A DNA stretch of 8,798 nt from JAIVJZ01 sp035296385 (GTDB lineage Bacteria > Acidobacteriota > Blastocatellia > Pyrinomonadales > Pyrinomonadaceae): the NCBI GenBank assembly GCA_035296385.1, contig DATHBB010000128.1, positions 1 through 8,798 on the forward strand. The letters run 5' to 3'. Shown here piece by piece: positions 1-5,923 of this stretch. A program made the translations under genes and the position numbers. The notes beneath the pieces are model-generated. The model searched no databases. It was not told the DNA's origin and saw only the letters and a list, made by a program, of their open reading frames with translations. Positions within the stretch are counted from its first letter, which is position 1, and the number at the start of each line of letters is the position of its first letter.

Positions 1-420
1 TGCAGGGGAAGCGAGCTTTGCTCGCCGGAAGAGCCCCTTGGCGAATGGAGACACCGCCAACGCTGAGGTAATGCTGAGGAGCATCGCGGGAAGCATGAGC
101 GTGACGCCCAGCCAGCCGGCATCAGATAGGAGAGCGAAGGTTAGGCAATACAGGCTGGCATAACTCACGGCCCCGGAGACAAACCAAACAGCGGCGGGGG
201 CAAGATTGCTACCGACAAGGCAGAGAACACCCGCCACCCAAGACCCTAACGCAAGCAAGAGCAAATCGGGAAGCCAAAAGGCCAGCAACGTGTGCTCCGA
301 GGCCGCGTCCATCTGGAAGTAGCGTCGTGTGGATGGGAGGAAAAACAGGAGAAGCCACCACCCAGAGACTGCTGCCCCTTGCAACAAGAAATACGCGCCA
401 GATGTTCTGCGAATATTCAT
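1..420 (-). CDS. Multipass membrane protein, 3' end beyond window (possible isoprenylcysteine carboxylmethyltransferase family)
   Basis: The minus strand is open without a stop from an ATG at 420 to the window edge, giving the first 140 residues of a longer protein. The peptide begins MNIRRTSGAYFLLQGAAVSG and is strongly hydrophobic. There are about four likely membrane segments, roughly residues 9-30, 45-72, 78-98 and 103-123. The motif FWLPDLLLLALGSWVAG and the repeated aromatic/Leu pattern read as coding, not as a shadow frame. From memory this N-terminal type resembles membrane proteins annotated as isoprenylcysteine carboxylmethyltransferase (ICMT/PEMT-like methyltransferases), but the catalytic C-terminal half is outside the window, so the family call is tentative. 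No clear Shine-Dalgarno precedes the ATG. Codon choice looks less GC-biased than the M28, kdsD or lpxC genes, which may point to separate ancestry. A short hairpin (11-25) lies inside the coding frame. Confidence 0.6.
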   Translation of the reverse strand, partial: MNIRRTSGAYFLLQGAAVSGWWLLLFFLPSTRRYFQMDAASEHTLLAFWLPDLLLLALGSWVAGVLCLVGSNLAPAAVWFVSGAVSYASLYCLTFALLSDAGWLGVTLMLPAMLLSITSALAVSPFAKGLFRRAKLASPA

Positions 421-482
421 GAATGACAGATATATGGCCGGGCAAGCGTCTCGATTATTCTGCCTAACGCATATTGTGCCGC

Positions 483-562
483 AGGGTGCGGCCTAACTCC
501 GTCCGAGAGTGTAGAAAGCCGACAGGTGCGACCTAACTCCGTAATAGAGCGGCAAAAGCCGA
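483..562. repeat. Two-copy 40-bp imperfect tandem repeat
   Basis: Unit 1 (483-522) and unit 2 (523-562) align without gaps, 30 of 40 positions being identical. The best conserved blocks are GGTGCG, CCTAACTCCGT and AAGCCGA. A further partial CCTAAC occurs near 463. The array ends about 60 bp upstream of the membrane-protein start and lies on its 5' side. No function is evident. Confidence 0.75.
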
Positions 563-660
563 ATGTTTCAGCCGAACACGCCCGAATGCGTGTCAAAAAG
601 CGCCCGTAGCTTAACATGCGCTCTGTTAGTGCCCCGCGCCGTTTCGCGACGCGCCGCAGA

Positions 661-701
661 GGGCAAGCCGGTAAGACCCGATCTGATTAATAGGCTTGCC
701 C
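661..701. repeat. Inverted repeat, 9-bp perfect arms
   Basis: GGGCAAGCC (661-669) is the reverse complement of GGCTTGCCC (693-701), with a 23-base loop. Neither side is followed by a T-tract, so it is not a canonical intrinsic terminator. It could be part of a structured RNA or a remnant of a mobile element end. Confidence 0.6.
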
Positions 702-737
702 GATGTTCACAGGTCAGAGTTCAACCAAGTAAGTTCG

Positions 738-759
738 ACCTGGCATAGCGATGCCAGGT
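738..759. repeat. Tight hairpin, 9-bp perfect arms with 4-base loop
   Basis: ACCTGGCAT (738-746) pairs with ATGCCAGGT (751-759) around the loop AGCG. The compact stem suggests an RNA hairpin or protein-binding palindrome. There is no flanking T-tract on either strand and no adjacent gene within 60 bp. Confidence 0.65.
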
Positions 760-820
760 GAGGCAACTATATTATTGTCCTAACTGGGACGCTCCTGAAA
801 AGGTGGGCGGACTATAGACA

Positions 821-861
821 GACAAAATAAGTCAGGGCATCCATAAAGGATGCCCTGACTT
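821..861 (-). terminator. Intrinsic terminator of tRNA-Lys
   Basis: A perfect 14-bp stem joins AAGTCAGGGCATCC (829-842) and GGATGCCCTGACTT (848-861) around the loop ATAAA. Read on the minus strand, directly downstream of the tRNA-Lys 3' end (876), the stem is followed by an interrupted U-run (ATTTTG). This is the layout of a rho-independent terminator for the tRNA transcript. Confidence 0.85.
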
Positions 862-875
862 GTTCTGTCCACAGA

Positions 876-948
876 TGAGCCGAGGTGGGCTCGAACCACC
901 GACCCGCAGATTAAGAGTCTGCTGCTCTACCAACTGAGCTATCGGCCC
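876..948 (-). tRNA. tRNA-Lys, anticodon CTT
   Basis: The minus strand folds as a 73-nt cloverleaf. The acceptor stem GGGCCGA pairs with TCGGCTC (one G-U). The D arm is GCTC/GAGC, the anticodon loop is CTCTTAA with anticodon CTT at 913-915, and the T arm GGTGG/CCACC carries the TTCGAGC loop. The discriminator is A (position 876) and CCA is not encoded. The gene stands alone between its own promoter (964-991) and terminator (821-861). It decodes AAG lysine codons. Confidence 0.97.
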
Positions 949-963
949 GAAAGACGTGAAGAA

Positions 964-991
964 ATTATATGATTGAACGGAAGCGTGTCAA
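964..991 (-). promoter_or_regulatory. Perfect-consensus sigma70-type promoter for tRNA-Lys
   Basis: On the minus strand TTGACA (991-986) and TATAAT (969-964) are separated by 16 bp. Both hexamers match the vegetative sigma factor consensus exactly. The -10 lies 15 bp upstream of the mature tRNA 5' end, leaving a 5' leader of a few bases to be removed by RNase P. Strong promoters are usual for tRNA genes. Confidence 0.88.
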
Positions 992-1045
992 GAAACCGTG
1001 AGCGTTTCGCGCGCGAAGTGATGAAGCGCGCGTGAATGGACGGAT

Positions 1046-1142
1046 GATGAGCGTGGAGCTATTCGTTGCGCCGTTGACCGTTTGAATCAATGGATCGATG
1101 AATAAGTGATTCATTGATTCAAACGGGCGCTCCACGCTCATC
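1046..1142. repeat. Nested inverted repeat 3' of the M28 peptidase gene
   Basis: An outer stem of 14 perfect bp (1046-1059 with 1129-1142, GATGAGCGTGGAGC) encloses an inner stem of 15 perfect bp (1078-1092 with 1112-1126, containing CGTTTGAATCAATG). The left side carries an 18-base bulge (1060-1077) against 2 bases on the right, and the apical loop is 1093-1111. It lies 30 bp beyond the M28 stop codon and upstream of the tRNA-Lys promoter, so it may terminate or stabilise the M28 transcript. There is no T-tract, so it is not a textbook intrinsic terminator. Confidence 0.8.
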
Positions 1143-1171
1143 CTTATGTCCCTTCCGTTTTGTTCTGCCGT

Positions 1172-2869
1172 TTAACGCGTCATGAGTTCCGGCGGCAGTT
1201 GCTTGTCAACGCGCGGGCGCGCGGGCGCGTTGGCGAGTTCGAGCGCGGTGACGAGGACGGTACGCGTAATCTTCTCCATCTTCTGGTAATCGATCTTGTC
1301 GGGCGTATCGGACGGGCGGTGGTAGTCTTCGTGCACGCCGTCGAAGTAGAAGATGATCGGGATGCCGCGCTGCGCGTAGTTGAAATGGTCGCTGCGGAAG
1401 AAGAAGCGATTCGGGTCTGCCGGATCGTCATACTTGTAGTTGAAGGTGAGATTGAGGTAGGCACGGTTGATGCGCTCGCTCAAGTCGCCGAGTTCGGTGC
1501 TCATCATCTTCGAGCCGATGACGTAGATTTCGTTCGGGCCGGAGAGGTCTTTGTTTTCGGGTTTGGTGTCGCCCTCTTTTTTGCTGCGACCGATCATGTC
1601 CATGTTGAGTTGGGCGACGATCTGTTTGATGGGGACGGTCGGGTACTTCGTGAAATACTGTGAACCCCAGAGACCTTTTTCCTCGCCCGCGTGCCAGACG
1701 AAAAGTATGGAACGCGCGGGGCGGGCTTTGGCGCGCGAGAGGGCTTCGGCCATCGCGAGGATCGCCACCGTCCCAGAGCCGTCGTCGTCCGCGCCGTTAT
1801 AGAGCGCGTCGCCGCTCGCGTCGGGCAGTCCCGTGCCGACGTGATCGTAGTGCGCGCCGACGGCGACATACTCCTGCTTGAGCGTCGCGTCGTTGCCTTC
1901 GATCATGGCGATGACGTTTTGCGTCGTCTGCTTATCAATCGCCGCGACGGCGTCGAACGTCATGCGCTTCTTCGGCGAGAGCGCGAAGGCCGCGCGCGAC
2001 TCGCCCGCCTGCGTCGCCTTGAAGATGTCCGCGCCGCTCACGGTCTCCCCTTGAAAGATCGCGTCGATCATCGCCGCCGACGCGAAGATGCTCGGCAACG
2101 GCTGCGGGCTGCCCTCGGGGTTGGCGAAGCGTTCCATTTCGACCGAGCCGCGCTCGCCGCCCGCGCGCACGGCGCGCCACCAACGCTCGATGTTGGGCGT
2201 GCGCGGAATGAGGATGAGTCCCTTCGCGCCGTTGCGAAGCGCGTAAGATTGCGGGTCTTCCCAATCCTCTCCGGGCTTGCCTTTGATGTCGCCGCGCGTG
2301 ATGCCCGCCGGAAGACCCGCGGCGACGATAACGATCTTATCGCGCACGTCTATGCCTTTGTAGGCGTCTATGTTCTTCGACTTTAAGACCCAACCGTGGC
2401 TGGCGAAGACGAGCGCGCCACTGGCCTTGCCGGTCGCGGGCGAGGCGAGAAAGTCTTCGCCGAATTTGAAGGCGCGATTGTCGAGCATGGCTGTCGTCTT
2501 TGCAGGGTCAACTTTGCGGCGTATGAGCGTGAAGTTTTGAAAGTAACTGCCGTCGTCGCCCGCGGGCTTGAGGCCGAAGCGTTTGAGATGGTCTGCGATG
2601 TACTTGGCCGTGTCGTCCAGACCCTTCGAGGGCGTGTCGCGCCCCCCCATCGCGTCCGAAGCGACGATGTGCAGGTGTTCGCTGAGGCGCGCGGCGGTGA
2701 TCGTGTTGGCCGCTTCGAGCGCGGCGGCGGAAAGCGCGCCGGTGGTTGCCGGAGCGGTCGCGGTCGCCGCGCCTGCCGGTCGCGCCGCTTCCTGCGCGTG
2801 TAGGGCGGCTGTGAAGTTGAACAGTAGCGCGCAGGCGAGCGCGAGGTTTAGCAGTTTGAATTTTTGCAT
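1172..2869 (-). CDS. Secreted M28-family zinc metallopeptidase (aminopeptidase-like) with PA-type insert
   Basis: This is a 565-residue protein predicted to cleave N-terminal residues from peptides outside the cytoplasm. Residues 1-25 form a signal peptide (basic MQKFK, hydrophobic core, then AALHAQ). Residues about 55-120 hold the N-terminal part typical of M28 exopeptidases. Residues about 130-290 fit a protease-associated (PA) insert. The catalytic domain spans about 310-545. All five expected metal ligands are visible: H340 in GAHYDHVG, bridging D361 in NGADDDGSG, E397 in HAGEEKG, D424 in LNMDMIGR and H517 in EDYHRPSD. D342 and E396 fill the catalytic positions. The start is supported by GGAGAAG ending 2 bases before the ATG. 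It is transcribed alone, with a possible promoter at 2909-2937 and a large hairpin after the stop. Peptide specificity cannot be read from sequence. Confidence 0.93.
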   Translation of the reverse strand: MQKFKLLNLALACALLFNFTAALHAQEAARPAGAATATAPATTGALSAAALEAANTITAARLSEHLHIVASDAMGGRDTPSKGLDDTAKYIADHLKRFGLKPAGDDGSYFQNFTLIRRKVDPAKTTAMLDNRAFKFGEDFLASPATGKASGALVFASHGWVLKSKNIDAYKGIDVRDKIVIVAAGLPAGITRGDIKGKPGEDWEDPQSYALRNGAKGLILIPRTPNIERWWRAVRAGGERGSVEMERFANPEGSPQPLPSIFASAAMIDAIFQGETVSGADIFKATQAGESRAAFALSPKKRMTFDAVAAIDKQTTQNVIAMIEGNDATLKQEYVAVGAHYDHVGTGLPDASGDALYNGADDDGSGTVAILAMAEALSRAKARPARSILFVWHAGEEKGLWGSQYFTKYPTVPIKQIVAQLNMDMIGRSKKEGDTKPENKDLSGPNEIYVIGSKMMSTELGDLSERINRAYLNLTFNYKYDDPADPNRFFFRSDHFNYAQRGIPIIFYFDGVHEDYHRPSDTPDKIDYQKMEKITRTVLVTALELANAPARPRVDKQLPPELMTR

Positions 2870-2908
2870 GACTTCTCCAAAAAAGGCTTTCTTCGTCTGT
2901 AGATTTAG

Positions 2909-2937
2909 AGTTAACGCTGGCCGGGCTTTGATGTCAA
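2909..2937 (-). promoter_or_regulatory. Candidate promoter of the M28 peptidase gene
   Basis: On the minus strand an exact TTGACA (2937-2932) is followed after 17 bp by TTAACT (2914-2909), which matches TATAAT at only three positions. It lies 40 bp upstream of the start codon and has the right orientation and spacing, but the -10 is weak. Confidence 0.4.
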
Positions 2938-3008
2938 ACGCGGCGGCGAGAGTTTGCCGTATGGCACAATAGGTTATAACGAGGGCGCGTGCAAAAAAGT
3001 TATCAGGT

Positions 3009-3047
3009 AAAAAAATGAGCGCGGGAACTCTCGATGTCCCCGCGCTC
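3009..3047 (-). terminator. Intrinsic terminator of the hemerythrin gene
   Basis: GAGCGCGGG (3017-3025) pairs with CCCGCGCTC (3039-3047). Read on the minus strand, the GC-rich stem is followed immediately by ATTTTTTTACC, a seven-T run. It begins 33 bp after the hemerythrin stop codon. This is the clearest rho-independent terminator in the window. Confidence 0.92.
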
Positions 3048-3079
3048 TCAGGCAGAAGAATGTTTTAGACGAACTGCCT

Positions 3080-3526
3080 TTAGCCCGCCGCCGCTTTTTG
3101 CTGTTGCTGTTTTTCGGCGGCCATACGCGCGCCGATCTCGTTGATCTGCTGTTCGCTCAAGACCTGGCGCGCCTTCGTGAACATCTCGCCTTCCTCTTCC
3201 TCGACGTGATGCTCGACGTTCTCGCGCAACTCCAAGATCATGTCGCCCCATTCCTCGCTGTCAGGCGGTGTCGTCTGCAACTCGGCGAGCAAATCTTTCA
3301 CCTCCTGATGCTCCTCGTAAGCCTCCTCGGTGATGTCGCGCGTCTCGGCGGCCTGTTTGAGCGCCGGATAGAGAACCGTCTCTTCGATGTGCGCGTGGAT
3401 GTCGAGTTCCTGTTTCAACTGCGTGAACAACTGCTGGCGCGTCGTCGCGTCGGTGGCCGGTTCCAACTGATCGAAAATAGAAGAAACTTTGGCGTGATCG
3501 TTTTTCAGCATTTCAAAAGCGTCCAT
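3080..3526 (-). CDS. Hemerythrin HHE cation-binding domain protein
   Basis: This is a 148-residue cytoplasmic four-helix protein of the hemerythrin/HHE family, which binds a non-haem di-iron centre. Members bind or sense oxygen, nitric oxide or iron. Likely ligands are H11 (NDHAKV), H44 and E48 (DIHAHIEET), H73 (EEHQEV), and H106 with E110 (HHVEEEEG); one more carboxylate is expected nearby. The C-terminal tail is Gln/Ala rich (EKQQQQKAAAG) and probably disordered. An in-frame ATG at 3619 would add 31 residues, but I place the start at 3526. There AAGGGAGAG gives a Shine-Dalgarno with about 8 bp spacing, and the sequence matches the usual start of the domain. It is transcribed alone, between tRNA-Arg upstream and its own terminator downstream. 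The true role (iron, oxygen or stress) is not determined by sequence. Confidence 0.93.
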   Translation of the reverse strand: MDAFEMLKNDHAKVSSIFDQLEPATDATTRQQLFTQLKQELDIHAHIEETVLYPALKQAAETRDITEEAYEEHQEVKDLLAELQTTPPDSEEWGDMILELRENVEHHVEEEEGEMFTKARQVLSEQQINEIGARMAAEKQQQQKAAAG

Positions 3527-3726
3527 CTCTAACTCTCCCTTGCTTGAAAATGTGTGTCGCGTACCCAGACCTTGCACGCTTATCGAACGCGCACAGGCCG
3601 CCCGCAACAGACAGAGCAAACACGGTGCCAGCGCGGTCGTTACTTCAGCTCAAAGCGAGCAATATTCTTTGACTTTGTAATGTGGGCGATACTTGAAGAC
3701 TTTGAACGGTGATTGGAAAAAGTTGA

Positions 3727-3799
<73 letters not shown>

Positions 3800-3864
3800 A
3801 CAAGACTTGCAGAGGGAAGTAACATAACACATGGTTCGCTACGCGTGCCAGTGACGCAGTTGGC

Positions 3865-3894
3865 TTGACACGAATTCGTGAGAACGGCTATCAC
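3865..3894 (+). promoter_or_regulatory. Candidate promoter of the cupin gene
   Basis: An exact TTGACA (3865-3870) is followed after 18 bp by TATCAC (3889-3894), four of six to consensus. The cupin ATG is 53 bp downstream. The -10 overlaps one arm of the inverted repeat at 3875-3897. Confidence 0.5.
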
Positions 3895-3897
3895 GAA
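3875..3897. promoter_or_regulatory. Inverted repeat over the cupin promoter, possible operator
   Basis: TTCGTGA (3875-3881) and TCACGAA (3891-3897) are perfect 7-bp arms separated by 9 bp, so half-site centres are 16 bp apart. The pair fills the spacer and -10 of the candidate promoter. That is where a dimeric repressor would block RNA polymerase. The regulator is unknown. Confidence 0.45.
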
Positions 3898-3947
3898 CAG
3901 TTGCAGAGAAGGCCGGAACGAAAGGGACAGGGAGGGAGCGCCGAATT

Positions 3948-4310
3948 ATGATCGTCGTTAATCGCGGGCGAGCCGCCGTCATACGGACGCCGCACGGGTC
4001 GGAGATACGCCCGCTCGTTGATCGCACCACGTCGGAGATCGAGTTGTGTAGTCTGGCGGAGGAGGTGTTGCCCGCGGGCGCGAGCGTGGGGCGGCATCAT
4101 CACCTGGAGACCGAAGAGATTTACTACCTGCTCGAAGGACGCGGGCGCATGACTGTGGGCGGGGAAGCGCGCGAGGTCGTGGCGGGCGACGCCGTCTTCA
4201 TCCCGCGCGGCGCGACGCACACGCTGGAAAATACGGGCGACGCGCCGCTGCGCCTGCTGCTGGTCTGCGGCCCAGCCTACAGCCAGGCAGACCACAGGAT
4301 GGAAGGATGA
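3948..4310 (+). CDS. Single-domain cupin protein
   Basis: This 120-residue protein is one small beta-barrel cupin. Both cupin motifs are intact. Motif 1 runs G44 to G64 with H50, H52 and E57 in the G(X)5HXH(X)4E(X)6G pattern (GRHHHLETEEIYYLLEG). Motif 2 runs G80 to N95 with P86, G88, H91 and N95 (GDAVFIPRGATHTLEN). The three histidines and E57 should bind one divalent metal. Small cupins of this kind include sugar isomerases, dioxygenase-like enzymes and ligand-binding proteins, so no substrate can be assigned. GGAGGGAG (3931-3938) gives a strong Shine-Dalgarno 9 bp before the ATG. The last codons (GAA GGA TGA) lie in the left arm of the inverted repeat at 4302-4464. The gene converges on the small ORF at 4456-4653. 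Confidence 0.93.
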   Translation: MIVVNRGRAAVIRTPHGSEIRPLVDRTTSEIELCSLAEEVLPAGASVGRHHHLETEEIYYLLEGRGRMTVGGEAREVVAGDAVFIPRGATHTLENTGDAPLRLLLVCGPAYSQADHRMEG

Positions 4311-4464
4311 ACGCGGAACCATGAAGTAAAAGCTGTCCGTAGTCCGTAGTCCTTAGTCAGTTGTTCGAGACCATCTTTAGTAACTCGTGCGATAGCCACA
4401 TGCAATTGACAACGGACGACTGACAACTAACTGTCTTCCATTCATCGTTCCGCGTTCATCCTTC
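4302..4464. repeat. Mosaic inverted repeat filling the cupin/small-ORF convergent junction
   Basis: Perfect 18-bp arms (4302-4319 and 4447-4464, GAAGGATGAACGCGGAAC) continue into ATGAA/TTCAT after one mismatch. Inside, the left half holds imperfect heptamers on the plus strand (4335-4369: GTCCGTA, GTCCGTA, GTCCTTA, GTCAGTT, GTTCGAG). The right half holds matching heptamers on the minus strand (4431-4404: GTTAGTT, GTCAGTC, GTCCGTT, GTCAATT). The whole can fold as one long imperfect hairpin on either strand. It shares the GAACGCGGAACGATGAA module with the element at 6770-6928. A bidirectional terminator role is likely from position, but it has no long T-run. Confidence 0.85.
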
Positions 4465-4653
4465 ATCATTATTTTTAGCGTCTTCTCTGGTTGCGCCGGT
4501 GATTTGGCCGAGTCCCTGTCCCGCCGTGCCGTCCTCGGTCTTGCGTTCGACGGCGGGGCGCGGGCGATGTATGTCGCCGGTGTCTGAGGATTCGCTCTGC
4601 CCGCCGGATTGCTGCGAAAGATCGTCACTCTCGCGCTCGTTCTGTTCTGCCAT
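4456..4653 (-). CDS. Small hydrophilic hypothetical protein
   Basis: This 65-residue ORF is preceded by a good Shine-Dalgarno (GAGAGGAGC) about 8-9 bp before its ATG. The product begins MAEQNERESDDLSQQSGGQS and is rich in Glu, Asp, Gln, Ser, Gly and Thr. It has no Cys, Trp, Phe or Tyr and no membrane segment, so it is probably intrinsically disordered and cytoplasmic. I do not recognise a family. The last codons GAA GGA TGA lie in the right arm of the inverted repeat at 4302-4464, mirroring the end of the cupin gene. The ribosome site argues for a real gene. The low-complexity composition and repeat-derived end argue for caution. Confidence 0.55.
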   Translation of the reverse strand: MAEQNERESDDLSQQSGGQSESSDTGDIHRPRPAVERKTEDGTAGQGLGQITGATREDAKNNDEG

Positions 4654-4756
4654 GATGCTTGCTCCTCTCGGATTTGTACGGGTTGCGTGCGCTTGGCGTA
4701 GCTTAGCCGCGCGTCGTGGGCGCGAGCGGCAACACGCGTGCCTGAAACAATACGAA

Positions 4757-4839
4757 GAGGTTAGAGGTCAGAGGTCAGAGGTTAGTAGAAACCGCTTCTC
4801 CTTGTTTTTACTAACCTCCGACCTCCGACCTCTAACCTC
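4757..4839. repeat. Heptamer tandem repeat folded back as an inverted repeat, upstream of kdsD
   Basis: The left arm (4757-4784) is four heptamers GAGGTTA, GAGGTCA, GAGGTCA, GAGGTTA. The right arm reads, on the minus strand, GAGGTTA, GAGGTCG, GAGGTCG, GAGGTTA. The 30-bp arms 4757-4786 and 4810-4839 match at 28 of 30 positions, the two mismatches being at the same place in the two central heptamers. The loop is 4787-4809. A short T-run (TTTTTAG, 4851-4857) follows on the plus strand. It sits between the divergent small ORF and kdsD and would be in the kdsD leader if transcription starts upstream. Confidence 0.88.
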
Positions 4840-4922
4840 TCCTCTTTGCCTTTTTAGTTTTGCGCGTCGTATGCTCGAAACTCGCGCGGGAGAGGTTTCG
4901 GGTCAACTGTCGAAAGTTACGC

Positions 4923-5906
4923 ATGGCTGAACAGAATCATTTTACGGAGTTCACGCGCTTTCTGAATTTGGAGGCGGAAGCCATCGCCGCGACCGCCGTG
5001 CGCATCGCGCGCGTAGAGGTCGAGAGTGCGGTCGAGTTGCTGGCGTCGTGCGAGGGCAAGGTGGTCGTGGTCGGCGTCGGCAAGTCGGGCAACGTCGCGC
5101 AGAAGATCGCGGCGACTCTGACGAGCACCGGCACGCTCGCCGTCTATCTGCACCCGTCCGACGCCCTGCACGGCGGACTCGGCATCGTCACGCCCTCCGA
5201 TGTCGTCATCATGATCAGCAACAGCGGCGAGACCGACGAGATACTCGCGATGCTCCCGTTTCTCAAACACAGGCGGTCGGCGATCATCTCGGTCGTCGGC
5301 AATCTGCAATCCACGCTCGCCGCGCGCTCCGATGTTGTGCTCGACGCCTCCGTTGACAAGGAAGCCTGCCCGCTCAATCTCGCGCCGACGACGAGCACGA
5401 CCGTCGCGCTCGCCATCGGCGACGCGCTCGCGCTCACGCTGATGGATTGCAAGAAACTGACGCCGGAAGATTTCGCACTGAATCATCCGGCGGGGCGTCT
5501 CGGCAAGCGTCTGATGCTACGGGTCGGCGACGTGATGCACGGCGGCGCGGAGAACCCTATGATTGCGACGGGTGCGCCGCTCCTCGAAGTGGTGCAGGCG
5601 ATCACGCGCGGCGGCCTCGGCGCGGTAAACGTCATCGGAGAAGAAGGGCGTCTCGCGGGCGTCATCACGGACGGCGATTTGCGCCGCGCGCTACAGCGCA
5701 GCCGCCTCGACGATCTCGAAACGCTCACGAGCGCCGACGTGATGACGCGCAATCCGGTAGTCACCACGCCAGACACTCTGGCCTACGCCGCGCTGCAACT
5801 GATGGAAGACCGGCCTTCGCAAATTTCCGTCCTGCCCGTCGTCGATGACGGGGGCAACTGCATCGGCCTGCTGCGTCTGCATGACATCGTGCGCAGCGGA
5901 GTGTGA
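4923..5906 (+). CDS. kdsD: Arabinose-5-phosphate isomerase (KdsD-type), SIS plus two CBS domains
   Basis: The enzyme converts D-ribulose 5-phosphate to D-arabinose 5-phosphate, the first step of Kdo synthesis for LPS, in the cytoplasm. The 327-residue product has the full family length and order: SIS domain about 35-170, then CBS domains about 203-262 and 273-327. Typical motifs are GVGKSGNVAQK (K54), LHPSDALHGGLGIV (H83), SNSGETDEI (E106) and LNHPAGRLGKRL (H188). These four residues keep the spacing of the active-site residues known in E. coli KdsD. I chose ATG 4923 because it gives the family length; a TTG at 4860 would add 21 residues without support. No strong Shine-Dalgarno precedes 4923. 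The usual kdsC/lpt neighbours are absent; the next gene is a secreted protein of unknown family 53 bp on. The leader holds the heptamer hairpin. Confidence 0.95.
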   Translation: MAEQNHFTEFTRFLNLEAEAIAATAVRIARVEVESAVELLASCEGKVVVVGVGKSGNVAQKIAATLTSTGTLAVYLHPSDALHGGLGIVTPSDVVIMISNSGETDEILAMLPFLKHRRSAIISVVGNLQSTLAARSDVVLDASVDKEACPLNLAPTTSTTVALAIGDALALTLMDCKKLTPEDFALNHPAGRLGKRLMLRVGDVMHGGAENPMIATGAPLLEVVQAITRGGLGAVNVIGEEGRLAGVITDGDLRRALQRSRLDDLETLTSADVMTRNPVVTTPDTLAYAALQLMEDRPSQISVLPVVDDGGNCIGLLRLHDIVRSGV

Positions 5907-5923
5907 GGAAGAGATGAGGAAGG

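Larger units (their letters stand above)
421..875. other. Gene-free stretch between the membrane gene and tRNA-Lys
   Basis: I see no convincing coding region here: the short open frames have no ribosome-binding site, domain signature or plausible composition. The stretch holds a two-copy 40-bp tandem repeat (483-562), two perfect 9-bp-arm inverted repeats (661-701 and 738-759) and the tRNA-Lys terminator (821-861). It is visibly more AT-rich than the coding DNA to its right. Positions 600-611 match the first 12 nucleotides of the tRNA-Arg gene at 3799-3788. The 5' leader and promoter of the membrane gene should lie near 425-480, but I see no good -35/-10 pair. Confidence 0.6.

Noticed and set aside
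461..632. Several GTTRRRY/RYYYAAC core-like motifs (for example GTTAGGC, GTTAGGT and GTTAAGC on the minus strand) suggesting integron attC sites
   Set aside because: The cores are mostly copies created by the 40-bp tandem repeat. I could not pair them into R''-L''/L'-R' structures of normal attC length, and there is no integrase or cassette row.
1691..2386. Plus-strand open frame of 231 codons opposite the M28 gene
   Set aside because: It is Arg/Val/Ala/Asp-rich and lies wholly antisense to a gene with complete catalytic motifs. In GC-rich DNA such antisense frames are expected.
3527..3619. 31-residue N-terminal extension of the hemerythrin protein
   Set aside because: The internal ATG at 3526 has AAGGGAGAG at good distance, and the extension resembles neither the domain nor a signal peptide with a fitting cleavage site.
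3891..4322. Minus-strand 143-codon frame across the cupin
   Set aside because: It covers the cupin promoter and gene in antisense. The cupin has both conserved motifs and a strong ribosome site.
5447..5848. Plus-strand alternative frame inside kdsD
   Set aside because: It is a +1 shadow, almost entirely Arg/Gly/Ala/Asp, inside the intact CBS-domain coding region.
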